From: Cyanobacterium stanieri PCC 7202
Lineage (GTDB): Bacteria > Cyanobacteriota > Cyanobacteriia > Cyanobacteriales > Cyanobacteriaceae
NCBI GenBank assembly: GCA_000317655.1
Contig: CP003940.1
Coordinates: 372,001-436,000, forward strand
DNA length: 64,000 bases
Direction of reading: 5' to 3'
In this document: positions 9,086 through 21,819 of the stretch, piece by piece
Position numbering within the stretch: the first letter of the stretch is position 1
Layout: each line of letters begins with the position of its first letter
Notes under the pieces: model-generated
Database searches by the model: none
Told to the model about the DNA's origin: nothing
What the model saw: the letters and a program-made list of their open reading frames with translations, nothing else
Position numbers and translations under genes: made by a program

Positions 9086-9604
9086 ATGTACGACGCATTC
9101 ACAAGGGTTGTTTCTCAAGCTGACGCTCGTGGAGAATTCTTATCCTCCTCTCAGCTCGATGCTTTAAACCAAATGGTAGCTGAAAGCAACAAGCGTATGG
9201 ACACTGTTAACCGCATCACCGGTAACTCCTCCGCTATCGTAGCTAACGCTGCTCGTTCTTTATTTGCTGAACAGCCTCAATTAATCGCTCCCGGTGGAAA
9301 TGCTTACACCAACCGTCGTATGGCTGCTTGTCTTCGTGACATGGAAATCATCCTACGTTACGTTACCTACGCTATTTTCTCTGGTGACGCTTCCGTATTA
9401 GAAGATCGTTGTTTAAATGGACTTCGTGAAACCTACCTTGCTTTAGGAGTTCCTGGATCTTCTGTTGCTGTTGGCGTACAAAAAATGAAAGACGCTGCTT
9501 TAGCAATTGCTAACGACACCAACAACATTACCCTTGGTGATTGTAGCCAATTAATGGCTGAAGTTGCTACCTATTTTGATCGTGCTGCTGCTGCAGTAGC
9601 GTAA
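9086..9604 (+). CDS. cpcB: C-phycocyanin beta subunit
   Basis: 172 residues, the standard length. It is the light-harvesting biliprotein of phycobilisome rods; the beta chain binds two phycocyanobilins. The bilin cysteines are visible in [16 protein letters not shown] (Cys82 site) and in [18 protein letters not shown] (Cys153 site). The Asn that is gamma-methylated in the family lies in GGNAYTNRR. The N-terminus [18 protein letters not shown] is canonical. It is co-transcribed with cpcA 73 bp downstream, with strong Shine-Dalgarno sequences for both. Codon use is of the highly expressed kind (many GCT, GTT, CGT, AAC codons), unlike neighbouring genes. Confidence 0.98.
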   Translation: MYDAFTRVVSQADARGEFLSSSQLDALNQMVAESNKRMDTVNRITGNSSAIVANAARSLFAEQPQLIAPGGNAYTNRRMAACLRDMEIILRYVTYAIFSGDASVLEDRCLNGLRETYLALGVPGSSVAVGVQKMKDAALAIANDTNNITLGDCSQLMAEVATYFDRAAAAVA

Positions 9605-9677
9605 TAGCAATAGCTACCCATCAAGTTAAAAAATCATTTCGTTAACAAAAACACAAATTTAAGGAGAATATTAGACA

Positions 9678-10166
9678 ATGAAAACCCCTTTAACTGAAGC
9701 AGTATCCGCAGCAGATTCTCAAGGTCGTTTCCTCAGCAGCACCGAAATCCAAACCGCTTTCGGTCGTTTCCGTCAAGCTAATGCTAGTTTACAAGCTGCT
9801 AAATCTTTAACCGAAAACGCTCAGCGTTTAATCGACGGTGCAGCTAACGCTGTTTACAGCAAATTCCCTTACACCACTTCTACCCCTGGTGCTAACTATG
9901 CTTCTACCTCTGAAGGTAAAGCAAAATGCTCTCGTGACATCGGTTACTACCTACGTATGGTTACCTACTGTTTAGTAGCTGGTGGAACTGGTCCTATGGA
10001 TGAGTACTTAATCGCTGGTGTTGACGAAATCAACCGTACTTTTGAATTGTCTCCTAGCTGGTACATCGAGGCTTTAAAATACATCAAAGCTAACCACGGT
10101 TTAAGTGGAGATCCTGCTGTAGAAGCTAACTCCTACATTGATTACGCTATCAACGCTCTCAGCTAA
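9678..10166 (+). CDS. cpcA: C-phycocyanin alpha subunit
   Basis: 162 residues, the standard length. The single bilin-binding cysteine is in [20 protein letters not shown] (Cys84 site). The N-terminus [20 protein letters not shown] and C-terminus [10 protein letters not shown] are canonical. It forms alpha-beta monomers with CpcB for rod hexamers. Shine-Dalgarno AAGGAG at 9661-9666. Unlike the common cpcBAC2C1D order, no rod-linker gene follows: the next 340 bp hold a hairpin and a dispersed repeat, then a gene on the opposite strand. Linker genes and the cpcE/F lyases must be elsewhere. Confidence 0.98.
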   Translation: MKTPLTEAVSAADSQGRFLSSTEIQTAFGRFRQANASLQAAKSLTENAQRLIDGAANAVYSKFPYTTSTPGANYASTSEGKAKCSRDIGYYLRMVTYCLVAGGTGPMDEYLIAGVDEINRTFELSPSWYIEALKYIKANHGLSGDPAVEANSYIDYAINALS

Positions 10167-10222
10167 TTTATAGCCTAGAACTTTTGATAACGGTTTTCTC
10201 TTCATTGAGAATAAACAAAAAT

Positions 10223-10320
10223 CCTTGTTAAATCAAGGTTGAAATAATAAACATTCATCGCCTGAGAAGGTTTGCGAATACAGATTTAACTCTTGTGTTT
10301 GTTGACTTTTTCAGGCGATG
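10223..10320 (+). terminator. Hairpins downstream of cpcBA
   Basis: Two structures follow cpcA. A small one is CCTTG-TTAAAT-CAAGG (about 10223-10238). A longer one pairs CATCGCCTGA (10256-10265) with TCAGGCGATG (10311-10320), with a run of T just before the right arm. They are probably 3' processing or termination elements for the abundant cpcBA mRNA; function is inferred. Confidence 0.5.
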
Positions 10321-10333
10321 TTGGTTTTAAATA

Positions 10334-10477
10334 AAGGTTTCAGGTATCGGGTGTTAGGTGTCAGGTTAAGAAATTTATAAAAACTGTATGGTTAATTAAT
10401 TTTCTGGTATTTAGTTCCATCAAAGAACTAACAAAGACTGATTGTATTTTAAACCTGCAATCTAACCATACTGACAA
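10334..10477 (+). repeat. Internal part of the inverted-repeat element family (no terminal repeats)
   Basis: This 144-bp segment aligns along its length with 47031-47197 between feoA and feoB. Shared blocks include CAGGTATCGGGTG, TTAATTAATTTTCTG, TAGTTCCATCAA and CTAACCATACTGACAA. It lacks the CTGAGTTCGGGATAA ends and has only one or two copies of the AACCTGY heptamer that is repeated about five times in the other copy. It is a decayed relative. Confidence 0.8.
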
Positions 10478-10502
10478 ATCCCAAACAGAGTTTACTTTAT
10501 AC

Positions 10503-10531
10503 CATTGCCTATTGCCCATTGCCCATTGCCT
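10503..10531 (+). repeat. Heptamer tandem repeat (STRR type)
   Basis: ATTGCCT / ATTGCCC / ATTGCCC / ATTGCCT units. The repeat overlaps the last codons and the stop of the gene at 10509-10886. Confidence 0.75.
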
Positions 10532-10886
10532 GATTTAACAAATTTTCGCTAAGGGCGATCGCACCTTGTAACTTTTGAGTAATACTATTGATTTTTAACT
10601 GCTTAGTTTGGGGTTGTTGTGCCGATGCAAAAAATAACAATTCCGTATTGAGAAGACGAATAAAACGATAGGTTTCCGTTTGCCAAGACTGCCATTGAGG
10701 GATATTATCAACGGGAAAATCATCCTGTCCAAGAGTCATAATTTCCGATTGTAAAACACCATTAATTTTTTGCCATATAGGAGTTTGATAATAGTCATTT
10801 ATTTCCTGTAAATGCCATTGATTTTGAAAATCTTTTAGTAAAAATACCCAATCCTTTACAAGAGAAAAATGTGATTTTGATAACAT
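10509..10886 (-). CDS. Conserved-looking hypothetical protein, 125 residues
   Basis: I do not recognise a family. The protein is soluble and largely helical. It is rich in Trp and Gln in the first two thirds (LVKDWVFLLKDFQNQWHLQE, IPQWQSWQTETYRFIRLLN). No signal peptide, cysteine pair or catalytic motif is seen. Its last residues (Gln-Ala-Met-Gly-Asn-Gly-Gln) and the stop codon are encoded by an STRR heptamer repeat. The original 3' end may therefore have been altered by the repeat. It stands alone, convergent with cpcBA and divergent from the relA/spoT gene. Confidence 0.6.
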   Translation of the reverse strand: MLSKSHFSLVKDWVFLLKDFQNQWHLQEINDYYQTPIWQKINGVLQSEIMTLGQDDFPVDNIPQWQSWQTETYRFIRLLNTELLFFASAQQPQTKQLKINSITQKLQGAIALSENLLNQAMGNGQ

Positions 10887-10958
10887 TGTCTTTATATTGC
10901 GTTACAATCATATAATTAAATGTTTTTGATTATACTTAGATTAAAAGATCTTTTCTCA

Positions 10959-11003
10959 TAAACCGAGGCAAGAAGTTAAAAAATAAAACTTCCCCGGTTT
11001 CCA
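10959..11003. other. Imperfect hairpin in the 330-bp gap before the relA/spoT gene
   Basis: AAACCG...GAAGTT pairs with AACTTC...CGGTTT around an AAAAAATAA loop, with an asymmetric internal loop. The rest of the gap 10887-11216 is AT-rich with no other feature I can support. It could be an attenuator or terminator-like structure; unproven. Confidence 0.4.
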
Positions 11004-11216
11004 TACAAATTAGATATTGCGATAAAAATTTACTAATCTAAGTAAATCGCCATTGTTTTCTCATACCAATAAATATATTATCAATCTTCCCTAATCTAAA
11101 TCATAATTGAACAAAACTCCCCCATTTACGGAGTAAGGAGTAAAGTTTGACTATCAAAAAATATTAGGGAAAAACCCATTTATTTTTGAAAAAACCACTA
11201 CCCCATTACCCCTATT

Positions 11217-13460
11217 ATGACTATTGCAACCCCAACCAAAGATAAACAAAAGAAAATCCATCTTCCAGAATGGCTGAATAAATGTATGATTGGGGATCAA
11301 GATGATCCCAACAATAGTTTAATCTGCAAAGCCTTTGAATATGCCTATAAACTCCATGAAGGACAATATCGAAAATCAGGGGAGGCTTATATTATCCATC
11401 CCATTGCTGTAGCCGAATTATTACGAGACTTGGGAGGTGACGCAGAGATGATAGCTGCAGGTTTTCTCCATGACGTGGTAGAAGACAATGAAGACATTAC
11501 CCCAGATCATATCGAAGAATTGTTCGGTAGTAACGTACGTCAACTGGTGGAAGCCGTCACCAAGCTATCAAAATTTAACTTTTCTAATAAAACCGAAAGA
11601 CAGGCAGAAAATTTCCGCCGTATGTTTCTCGCCATGGCGCAGGATATTCGAGTAATCGTGGTCAAATTAGCCGATAGATTACACAATATGCGTACCCTCG
11701 ATTTTTTACCCTCAGAAAAGCAAAAATTAATCGCCACAGAAACCAAAGAAATTTTTGCTCCCCTTGCCAATCGTTTAGGAATGTGGCAGTTTAAATGGGA
11801 ATTAGAAGATTTAAGTTTTAAATATTTGCATTCACAAGAATATGGCAATATTCGTAGTTTAATAGCCGAAAGAAGAAGCGATAGAGAAGCAAGAATAAAT
11901 CAGGTTATTGATATTATCACCAAAGGATTGCATAAGTCCAACATAAACCCCATCGAAGTAAAAGGGCGCCCGAAACATCTCTATGGCATTTATGAAAAGA
12001 TGCAAAGGCAGAAAAAAGAATTTGACCAAATTTTTGATATTGCGGCGCTGAGGGTGATTGTCAATACAAAACAAGAATGTTATCAAGCCCTTGCGGTGGT
12101 ACATGATGCTTTTCGCCCCATTCCCGGCAGATTTAAAGATTATATTGGCTTACCGAAACCTAATTTATATCAATCTCTACATACCACGGTAGTAAGTTTG
12201 AATGGGCGCCCTCTGGAGATTCAGATTCGCACCCTAGAAATGCACCATATCGCCGAATATGGTATTGCCGCCCATTGGAAGTATAAGGAGGCGGGAAATT
12301 CCCAAAATGCTAATTTGTCTAATGATGAGCAAAAATTTACTTGGCTAAGGCAATTATTAGACTGGCAAAAGGATTTGAAGGATGCGGAGGAGTATGTTGA
12401 TAATCTTAAGGAAAATTTGTTTGATGATGATGTATATGTGTTTACTCCCCAAGGGGCGTTAATTTCTCTCAATCGTGGGGCAACTCCCGTAGATTTTGCC
12501 TATCGTATCCATACGGAGGTGGGAAATCACATGAAGGGTGCGAAGGTAAACGGGCGATGGCTACCTATGGATCATATTTTACAAAATGGCGATATTGTGG
12601 AAATTATCACGGCGAATAATGCCCATCCTAGTCTTGATTGGCTTAATTTTGTAAAAACTCCGAGCGCCCGTAACCGTATCCGTCAATGGTATAAGTTATC
12701 CCACCGTGACGAAAATATTGCTCGGGGTAGGGAGTTGTTGGAGAAGGAGTTGGGTAAAAATGGTTTGGAATCTTTGCTCAAGTCTGACACGATGATGAAG
12801 GTTGCTCAAAAGTGCAATTTTCATAAGGTGGATGATTTATTGGTGGCTTTGGGTTATGGAGAAATTACCTCCACTCAGGTTATTAACCGTTTGCGGGATG
12901 AGAATAAACAACATCAACCTGATACCAAACCTAGTACCCTACAGGAAGAAACTCTGCTAACTTCTACCCATACCACCCATAAAACCTATAAGGAAATTGA
13001 TGGTACTAAATATCCCATTGCCGGGATTGAGGGTTTAGAATATCATATTGCAGGTTGTTGTCGTCCTCTGCCCGGAGAGTCTATCGTGGGGGTAGTGACT
13101 CATCAACGGGGGATTTCTATTCATCACCATGATTGTCCTAATTTGGCAAATGTTAAGGGCGATCGCTTCATACCTGTAAAATGGAATAATAATCAACAAT
13201 CCAACCGTGCGGTGACATATCCTGTGGATGTGGTAGTGGAAACCATCGATAGGGTAGGCATTTTACGAGACATCCTTGGCAGACTAAGCGATTATCATGT
13301 CAATGTGAGTAATGCCTCGGTGAAAACCGATTTTGGAAAACCTGCCCTCATCTCCCTTACCCTTGATGTCAGAGACTCTGAACAGTTGAGCAATGTAATG
13401 CAGAAAATCAGAAATATTAGCGATGTGCTTAATATTCGTCGTATCAGCGATGTGAATTAA
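11217..13460 (+). CDS. Bifunctional (p)ppGpp synthetase/hydrolase (RelA/SpoT homologue)
   Basis: 747 residues with the full long-RSH layout. The HD hydrolase domain (about 45-200) carries HPIAVAELL and FLHDVVED and should hydrolyse (p)ppGpp. The synthetase domain (about 240-390) carries LYGIYEKMQRQ, DYIGLPKPNLYQSLHT and LEIQIRT. Next are a TGS domain (VYVFTPQGALISLNRGATPV), a zinc/CC-type segment (YHIAGCCRPLPGESIVG) and a C-terminal ACT domain. Both catalytic halves look intact, so it sets the alarmone level in stringent and darkness responses. ATG start directly after an AT-rich leader. It is transcribed alone; the FIST gene follows about 100 bp later in the same direction. Confidence 0.95.
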   Translation: MTIATPTKDKQKKIHLPEWLNKCMIGDQDDPNNSLICKAFEYAYKLHEGQYRKSGEAYIIHPIAVAELLRDLGGDAEMIAAGFLHDVVEDNEDITPDHIEELFGSNVRQLVEAVTKLSKFNFSNKTERQAENFRRMFLAMAQDIRVIVVKLADRLHNMRTLDFLPSEKQKLIATETKEIFAPLANRLGMWQFKWELEDLSFKYLHSQEYGNIRSLIAERRSDREARINQVIDIITKGLHKSNINPIEVKGRPKHLYGIYEKMQRQKKEFDQIFDIAALRVIVNTKQECYQALAVVHDAFRPIPGRFKDYIGLPKPNLYQSLHTTVVSLNGRPLEIQIRTLEMHHIAEYGIAAHWKYKEAGNSQNANLSNDEQKFTWLRQLLDWQKDLKDAEEYVDNLKENLFDDDVYVFTPQGALISLNRGATPVDFAYRIHTEVGNHMKGAKVNGRWLPMDHILQNGDIVEIITANNAHPSLDWLNFVKTPSARNRIRQWYKLSHRDENIARGRELLEKELGKNGLESLLKSDTMMKVAQKCNFHKVDDLLVALGYGEITSTQVINRLRDENKQHQPDTKPSTLQEETLLTSTHTTHKTYKEIDGTKYPIAGIEGLEYHIAGCCRPLPGESIVGVVTHQRGISIHHHDCPNLANVKGDRFIPVKWNNNQQSNRAVTYPVDVVVETIDRVGILRDILGRLSDYHVNVSNASVKTDFGKPALISLTLDVRDSEQLSNVMQKIRNISDVLNIRRISDVN

Positions 13461-13561
13461 TGAGCAACCATGAATTGACAAGAGGGTATGAAAAGTTAAT
13501 AATTAAAGGTTAATGCTTTAGTTTGACCCATAGCAATGGACTAGATTCCATTAACTCAAAA

Positions 13562-14521
13562 ATGCCTATGTCACAAAAAATTCAATGGATTAACGCCCTT
13601 TCTGTTCAATCATCCTTAGAAAAAGCCATTGATGAGGTGGTGGAAAAATTGCAGGAACGTTTAACTGACAATCCAGATTTAGGTATTTTGTTCATTTCTT
13701 CTGCTTTTGCTAGTGATTATGCTCGGTTGTTGCCTTTATTGTTGGATAAATTTCCCCTACCTTTTTTAATTGGTTGTGGTGGGGGTGGCATTGTGGGCAT
13801 GGAAGATGAGGAACAACCTGCGGAGGTGGAATCTAGTCCTGCCCTGAGTTTGACGGTAGCTTGTTTACCTGATGTGGATTTGAGCATTTTCCACATTCTT
13901 CCCGATGATTTACCAGATTCTGATAGCGCCCCTCAAGAGTGGTGGGATATGGTGGGGGTATCTCCCCAAACTAAACCTGATTTTATTCTTTTATCAGATC
14001 CTTTTTCTGGTTCTACCAATGAGTTAATCGAGGGATTGGATTATGCCTATCCCGGCTCCATCAAAGTTGGTGGTTTGGCCAGTTCTAATACTATGGGGGT
14101 TGCCAGTGGTTTGTTTTATCGTACTCCCGATGAACCACAAGGGTGTTTTGCGACTCAGGGGACTATTGGTTTGACCATGAGCGGTAATATTGTGGTGGAG
14201 TCCATTGTGGCGCAGGGATGCCGTTCTATTGGTAAGATTTATCAGGTGACGAAGGGGGAAAGAAATGTAATTCTGGAGTTGACGGATAATCAGGGTAATA
14301 AGGACGAATTACCAGCCGTAGGGGCGCTGATGTTCTCCTGTATGGGTAGAGGAGAAGGATTATATGGAGAACCTAATTTCGATTCAGAGCTATTCCTTGA
14401 TTATTTTGTGGATATTCCCCTATCAGGTTTCTTTTGTAATGGAGAAATTGGCCCTGTGGGTGGTTCTACTTTTGTCCACGGTTACACTTCAGTGTTTGCT
14501 ATTTTTTCTCAGCCAGAATAG
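13562..14521 (+). CDS. FIST-domain protein with a shortened FIST_C part
   Basis: FIST (F-box and intracellular signal transduction) sensory protein. The FIST_N part contains GILFISSAFASDYARLL, LIGCGGGGIVGMEDEEQ, LSDPFSG and KVGGLASS. The conserved C-terminal block is GALMFSCMGRGEGLYGEPNF and PLSGFFCNGEIGPVGG. Family proteins in cyanobacteria are, from memory, near 390 residues. This one is about 319, because the segment between RNVILEL (about residue 237) and GALMF is only some 16 residues long. The central part of FIST_C appears to be missing in frame. An upstream in-frame TTG (13523) exists, but the ATG at 13562 (or 13568) fits better. Ligand unknown. Confidence 0.8.
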   Translation: MPMSQKIQWINALSVQSSLEKAIDEVVEKLQERLTDNPDLGILFISSAFASDYARLLPLLLDKFPLPFLIGCGGGGIVGMEDEEQPAEVESSPALSLTVACLPDVDLSIFHILPDDLPDSDSAPQEWWDMVGVSPQTKPDFILLSDPFSGSTNELIEGLDYAYPGSIKVGGLASSNTMGVASGLFYRTPDEPQGCFATQGTIGLTMSGNIVVESIVAQGCRSIGKIYQVTKGERNVILELTDNQGNKDELPAVGALMFSCMGRGEGLYGEPNFDSELFLDYFVDIPLSGFFCNGEIGPVGGSTFVHGYTSVFAIFSQPE

Positions 14522-14592
14522 GATGAAGTAATTGAGAATTGATAATAAAACTTTTGTCCCCATAACCTGAAAGCCTACCATAATAACAAAGA

Positions 14593-14611
14593 TTATCCCG
14601 AACTGAGCTTG
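14593..14611 (+). repeat. Solitary end of the CTGAGTTCGGGATAA inverted-repeat family
   Basis: TTATCCCGAACTGAGCTTG matches the right end of the elements at 46991-47224 and 50694-50900. No partner end was found nearby, so it is a solo or decayed copy. It sits between the FIST gene and the end of pabAB. Confidence 0.6.
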
Positions 14612-14612
14612 A

Positions 14613-16670
14613 TTAGCACCCCGTATTTAAAATCTTTAAAAGGGCTTGGGCTTTCAACTTGATTTCCTCAAACTCTTGATCTTTATCTGAGAGGGCGGTA
14701 ATTGCTCCTCCTACCCCAATGGTTGTTTTTTCCTTGGTAACGATGGCACTACGAATGACGATATTAAGATCCAAAGTGCCATTAAAACTCAAAAAACCAA
14801 TACTACCCGAATAGATGCCACGGGCTTCGGTTTCTAGTTGGTCAATTATTTCAAGGGTACGTTTTTTCGGAGCGCCTGTCATAGAGCCTCCGGGGAAAAT
14901 ATATTTAAGGCAATCTAGGGGACTAACTCCCTGTTTTAATTTACCTCTTACGGTGGACACCATTTGATGTACTGTACTATAACTTTCGATCGCCATTAAT
15001 TTGGGTACAGATACAGTACCTATTTCGCAAATTTTGCCCAAGTCATTGCGTAATAGGTCAACAATCATCAAGTTTTCAGCTTTTTCTTTTTCACTCAGAC
15101 TCAATTGTTGTTGTAATTGCCAATCTTCTTCCTCGCTTGTGCCTCTTCTGAGGGTACCTTTGATGGGTTTTGACTCTAGCCAACCTTGTTTATCAAGGTG
15201 TAAAAAACGTTCTGGGGATGAGCAAATAATGGTGGCATCATCACATCGTATGAAAGCACTATAGGGGGCAGGATTTTCTTTACGTAGATGGCAATAATAT
15301 TCTAAGGGATTTTTAATAGGGGGTAGGTTGATCTGATTTGTTAAGCATATTTCATAGCTTTCTCCCTGTTTAATTTTTTCAAAGCAGGTATCAATATTAT
15401 TAAGATATTCCTGTTTGTTTCTAGTAAAGTGTAATTCTTTATTTATATAATTTTGGTTATTTTTTTTAATGGTCAGTTGTGACAAATTATTTATCTTCTT
15501 TTCAATATTTTTTAACCATTCTTTCGCTTGATTCTCTTCCCCTTTTTGTCCTACATAAAGTAAATAAATTTCTCGTTTTTGATGATCAAAGGCTATGGTG
15601 CGATCGCCCTTAATTAAATAACAATCGGGCAAAGAAGAAATATGTTTATTCTCGTATCCTGATAACTGTTTTAACTCATAACCAAAATAGCCTACAAATC
15701 CTCCACAAAAATTGAAAGGTAAATCATCATTATGACAATAATATATTTTTAGTAAACTATCTAAATAATCATACAAATCAATATCATTAATTATCTCTTG
15801 ATGATTTTTTTTTGCAATACATATTTGATTATTACTTACTGTATATTTAATCCTAAAACTTTCATCACTGTTAGTATCACCCATAAAAGAAAAACGGGAT
15901 AAACCTTCAGCCACCATACTACTATCTAACCAAAAAGTATTATCAGAGTGATTATAAAGGTTCTTGAAAATTAATTCTGGTTCTTGCCAAGTATCAATTT
16001 TGTGATAATAAAGTTTATATTTAATTGGCTTTTTTTTATTATCTAAAATTGTTTTTTTTGTGGTGAAATTATATTTTTTATTATTATTTTTGTAATAATT
16101 AATAGTTAATTGTTGAAAATTTTTCAATATATTATAACCATATTGAGAGCAAATAGATTCTGGGTGAAATTGTACCCCCCAAAAAGGCTTATATTTATGT
16201 CTAATAGCCATAATTAAATTATCATCCGTATGGGCGATCGCCTTTAAATTAACCCCTAAATTGTTAATAATTAAAGAATGATAACGTACCGCTTCAAAAC
16301 CAGAGGGAATCCCCTCAAAAAGAGGATCATTATAATGGTAAACATTACTAACTCTACCGTGCATTGGTTCGGGAGCTTTAGTAATGTTTGAACCATAAAA
16401 ATAACCTAATCCCTGATGTCCTAAACAAATACCCAAAATAGGGATATTTGCTCGTAATAAAACCTCTCCACACACCCCAAAATCTTTTTTTTTGGATGGA
16501 TTACCTGGTCCAGGAGAAATAATTATATTATCAAAATTTTCCGCCTCAATCTTTTCCCACGACCATTGATTATTAGTAACAATAGTAGGATATTGTTGAT
16601 TAACTTGGGCTAATAATTGATAGATATTATGGGTAAAAGAATCGAAATTATCAATTATTAAACTTTTCAT
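14613..16670 (-). CDS. pabAB: Fused aminodeoxychorismate synthase (PabA-PabB)
   Basis: 685 residues. Residues 1-190 form a class I glutamine amidotransferase: DNFDSFTHNIYQ, SPGPGNPS, the nucleophile Cys in GICLGHQGLGYF, and His-Glu of GVQFHPES. After an AT-rich, Lys/Asn-rich linker comes a chorismate-binding PabB domain (about 260-685): YEICLTNQ, CSSPERFL, PIKGTLRRG, NLMIVDLLRNDLG, FPGGSMTGAPK. The PIKGT lysine is characteristic of PabB rather than TrpE (PIAGT). It makes 4-amino-4-deoxychorismate for folate synthesis. The fused order is well known in several bacteria and plants. The central linker is unusually rich in poly-Lys/Asn, matching the AT-rich DNA there. Confidence 0.9.
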   Translation of the reverse strand: MKSLIIDNFDSFTHNIYQLLAQVNQQYPTIVTNNQWSWEKIEAENFDNIIISPGPGNPSKKKDFGVCGEVLLRANIPILGICLGHQGLGYFYGSNITKAPEPMHGRVSNVYHYNDPLFEGIPSGFEAVRYHSLIINNLGVNLKAIAHTDDNLIMAIRHKYKPFWGVQFHPESICSQYGYNILKNFQQLTINYYKNNNKKYNFTTKKTILDNKKKPIKYKLYYHKIDTWQEPELIFKNLYNHSDNTFWLDSSMVAEGLSRFSFMGDTNSDESFRIKYTVSNNQICIAKKNHQEIINDIDLYDYLDSLLKIYYCHNDDLPFNFCGGFVGYFGYELKQLSGYENKHISSLPDCYLIKGDRTIAFDHQKREIYLLYVGQKGEENQAKEWLKNIEKKINNLSQLTIKKNNQNYINKELHFTRNKQEYLNNIDTCFEKIKQGESYEICLTNQINLPPIKNPLEYYCHLRKENPAPYSAFIRCDDATIICSSPERFLHLDKQGWLESKPIKGTLRRGTSEEEDWQLQQQLSLSEKEKAENLMIVDLLRNDLGKICEIGTVSVPKLMAIESYSTVHQMVSTVRGKLKQGVSPLDCLKYIFPGGSMTGAPKKRTLEIIDQLETEARGIYSGSIGFLSFNGTLDLNIVIRSAIVTKEKTTIGVGGAITALSDKDQEFEEIKLKAQALLKILNTGC

Positions 16671-16790
16671 TAAATAGGTTAAAGTTAAATTTCTTTTAAA
16701 ATTTTAACTGTTATTGATAAAAACATAAAAAAATATCGGAGGGGCATGATATATTACCCCAACCAATGTTCAAAATTTAAGCAAAAATAC

Positions 16791-20378
<3,588 letters not shown>

Positions 20379-20532
20379 CTATTCCCCTTGTTAAGGCTAT
20401 AGTTTGCCTTGTTTTTTGTTGAACGATATTTTTATCAAAAATTATAACACATTCTACCCTATCACGATTTAAATGGGCTTAGAAACAATTTTTCTAGGAG
20501 GGGTACACAGTTATTTTTATGGTGTGTTGAAG

Positions 20533-21729
20533 TTATTTACCAGTGATAATTTTTTCATAGCCCATGGCGGCTTTTTTCCAAGTGTAATGATTTTCAATCA
20601 TTTTACGAGCATTATACGCTATTTTTTGTCTTAAATCACTATTATCGAATAATTTACTGATTTGTTTAACATATTCATCAATGGTATTCGCCCTTAAGGC
20701 ACAAAGAGGGTTATCCACCGTCAATCCTTCTAAACCTCTATCACTGGCTACCACAGGAATTCCTGCCGCCATGGCTTCGAGGGTTTTGTTTTTGATGCCA
20801 AATCCTGTACGCATGGGAATAACACATACGGAGGCTTTGTGTAAATATTCTGCCATAGATGGTACTCTACCAGTTACTATTACTCCTTTGTGTTTGGCGA
20901 GGTTTTGGACTTCTGGGGCAGGTTTTGAGCCGACTATCATCAGTGTTGTATCGGGGTATTGGGCTTGAATTAGTGGAAAAACTTGATTGGTAAAAAAACA
21001 GGCTGCATCAATATTAACAAAGTAGTCCATGCCGCCTGTAATGATTAGGGTGTGATTATCGATGGTATTTTTTCGGAAGGGAAATATATCTAAGTCAACG
21101 CCGTTGGCAATAACCGTGATGGTAGATTTGCCTGAAACCTCTTTAATGGATTGGGCATCGTCGGCAGTGGTGACGACTAATTGATTAAATTTTTGACAAT
21201 ATTTTTTTTCGTAACGGTATAGTAAAGGGAGGTAAATGCGATCGCGCCTAGGCTTTTCTGCTGTACCTGTTTCCAGTTGATTTTTACAGGTGCGATATAC
21301 TGAGCTATGGATATTTACTACGGTGTTTATTTGCTGTTGCCATTGGGGTTTTACATAGATTTCGTTAACGGTATGTTCGCAAGTGATGGCATCAAATTGT
21401 TTATTTTTTACGGCTTCGTCTATCCATTCTTGGATCTGATAATTATAGTTAGCGACGACACTAGGGGGAGTGCCTGTGATGAGGAAATGGGCAAAACGTT
21501 TGATAAATCCCCCTTGAGTGTTGTTTTTTGAGCGAGGAAAGGTGATGAGGTTATCTACATAGGTTTTTAATTCTTCAATTTCCGATGGTTGTATTTCTTC
21601 ATCGATTTGAGTCACCATGGTTAGGCGATGATTTGCTTTGAGATATTTAATTAGATTAAATGTTCTTACTTGAGTTCCTCCCCTCGTAGGTGGATAGGGA
21701 AAGGTGTTAGATATTATTAAAATTTTCAT
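20533..21729 (-). CDS. Glycosyltransferase family 4-type protein
   Basis: About 398 residues, GT-B fold. N-terminal Rossmann start MKILIISNTFPYPPTRGGTQ, with the Gly-rich loop of sugar-nucleotide GTs. The C-terminal half has VIANGVDLDIFPF, TLMIVGSKPAPEV and the retaining-GT signature NKTLEAMAAGIPVVASDRG. Probably transfers a sugar in surface polysaccharide or lipid synthesis; donor and acceptor cannot be read from sequence. An in-frame TTG two codons upstream exists, but the ATG at 21729 is the likely start. It is divergent from the GT2 gene that starts 90 bp away, suggesting a two-gene glycan locus. Confidence 0.87.
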   Translation of the reverse strand: MKILIISNTFPYPPTRGGTQVRTFNLIKYLKANHRLTMVTQIDEEIQPSEIEELKTYVDNLITFPRSKNNTQGGFIKRFAHFLITGTPPSVVANYNYQIQEWIDEAVKNKQFDAITCEHTVNEIYVKPQWQQQINTVVNIHSSVYRTCKNQLETGTAEKPRRDRIYLPLLYRYEKKYCQKFNQLVVTTADDAQSIKEVSGKSTITVIANGVDLDIFPFRKNTIDNHTLIITGGMDYFVNIDAACFFTNQVFPLIQAQYPDTTLMIVGSKPAPEVQNLAKHKGVIVTGRVPSMAEYLHKASVCVIPMRTGFGIKNKTLEAMAAGIPVVASDRGLEGLTVDNPLCALRANTIDEYVKQISKLFDNSDLRQKIAYNARKMIENHYTWKKAAMGYEKIITGK

Positions 21730-21819
21730 GCACAATTAAGGGCGATCGCACTTATATTAGTATTAACAATAAAGAGATTTTGGCTATTATAATCATAAAA
21801 TCATCATCTAAATCTGATC

